Part shown: piece after piece, positions 63,659 to 64,000 of the stretch
How positions within the stretch are numbered: the stretch's first letter is position 1
Layout of the letters: the number at the start of each line of letters is the position of its first letter
DNA from: Patiria miniata
Lineage: Eukaryota > Echinodermata > Asteroidea > Valvatida > Asterinidae
Direction: 5' to 3'
DNA: 64,000 nt
Assembly: GCF_015706575.1 (NCBI RefSeq)
Contig: NW_024037067.1
Coordinates: forward strand, 7,639,909-7,703,908
Notes under the pieces: generated by a model
Told to the model about the DNA's origin: nothing
Seen by the model: the letters and a program-made list of their open reading frames with translations, nothing else
The model's database searches: none
Made by a program: the position numbers and the translations under genes

Positions 63659-64000
63659 ATTCATAAATACCTTTTTCGGTCAAAAAATCAAGTCAAAACA
63701 AGTCAAAAATTATTTAAACTTTGATTTTGTTCAACAATTTTACTTCATGTTTTTTTAAACACCCCTCTGGCTATATAATGGAATTACCCGGTAGCAAATA
63801 GTAGTAAACAACTCCTTTCATGGAGATTGGCGGGTGTGTCGCACGTACTGAACGATGTGGCGCAGAACGCAGCTGTGCTGGTGTCGTGTGAATTTAGGAC
63901 TATGAAATACTGACTAACTGGTAGTATTGCGCATGCCTGCACATGCATTGTGATCGTTCAACCAATAAAACGGTAGCTAAAAGGCACCGGATTTCAAAGG
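63659..64000. other. Non-coding, no gene seen
   Basis: AT-rich. GGTAGTATTGCGCATGC near 63920 recalls the interior of the foldback at 22281-22464, suggesting a fragment of the same family. Confidence 0.35.

Overview
The window looks like animal nuclear DNA, probably from a marine invertebrate. Coding sequence is sparse and split by GT-AG introns. Most of the rest is AT-rich spacer with homopolymer runs, tRNA-derived SINE-like sequences and many palindromic (foldback or MITE) elements. A deuterostome such as an echinoderm or hemichordate is my best guess. It rests on general impression and on the repeated 8-mer TAGGCCTA, so it is weak.

Two multi-exon genes can be read completely. On the + strand, 17810-24094 encodes an organic anion transporting polypeptide (SLCO/OATP family). 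It has eight coding exons and 717 codons, with the OATP signature, a ten-cysteine Kazal-type extracellular loop and about twelve hydrophobic segments. On the - strand, 55889-38868 encodes the vacuolar fusion protein CCZ1. It has fifteen coding exons and 463 codons, and in other animals it is half of the MON1-CCZ1 exchange factor for RAB7. Reading phases match across every junction of both genes and I saw no frameshift or internal stop. The two genes converge, and nothing in the sequence suggests a shared pathway.

Three weaker coding calls are made. One is a Glu-rich, Arg/Ser-rich terminal exon ending at 3426 (+). One is a 92-residue single-pass membrane protein at 31691-31969 (+). One is a possible terminal exon near 63192 (-). 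A broken reverse-transcriptase fragment lies at about 28090-28260.

Layout: 1-3426 is intron plus the last exon of an unknown + strand gene. 3427-17809 is non-coding and contains the most striking object, a 1.6 kb nested foldback element (7198-8795) with 6-bp target duplications. 17810-24094 is the SLCO gene, with a tRNA-like SINE in intron 2 and a related composite element in its 3' flank. 24533-38800 is mostly repeats plus the small membrane-protein ORF. 38868-55889 is CCZ1, whose introns hold SINEs, MITEs, a 51-base C run and, in intron 1, a nest of palindromes that includes one of about 1.06 kb. 55890-64000 has no convincing gene apart from the doubtful exon near 63192.

The best candidates for something undescribed are the 7198-8795 foldback, built as a palindrome at several scales around an array of GTGCGCAC palindromes, and the family of foldbacks in CCZ1 intron 1 that appear to share end sequences.
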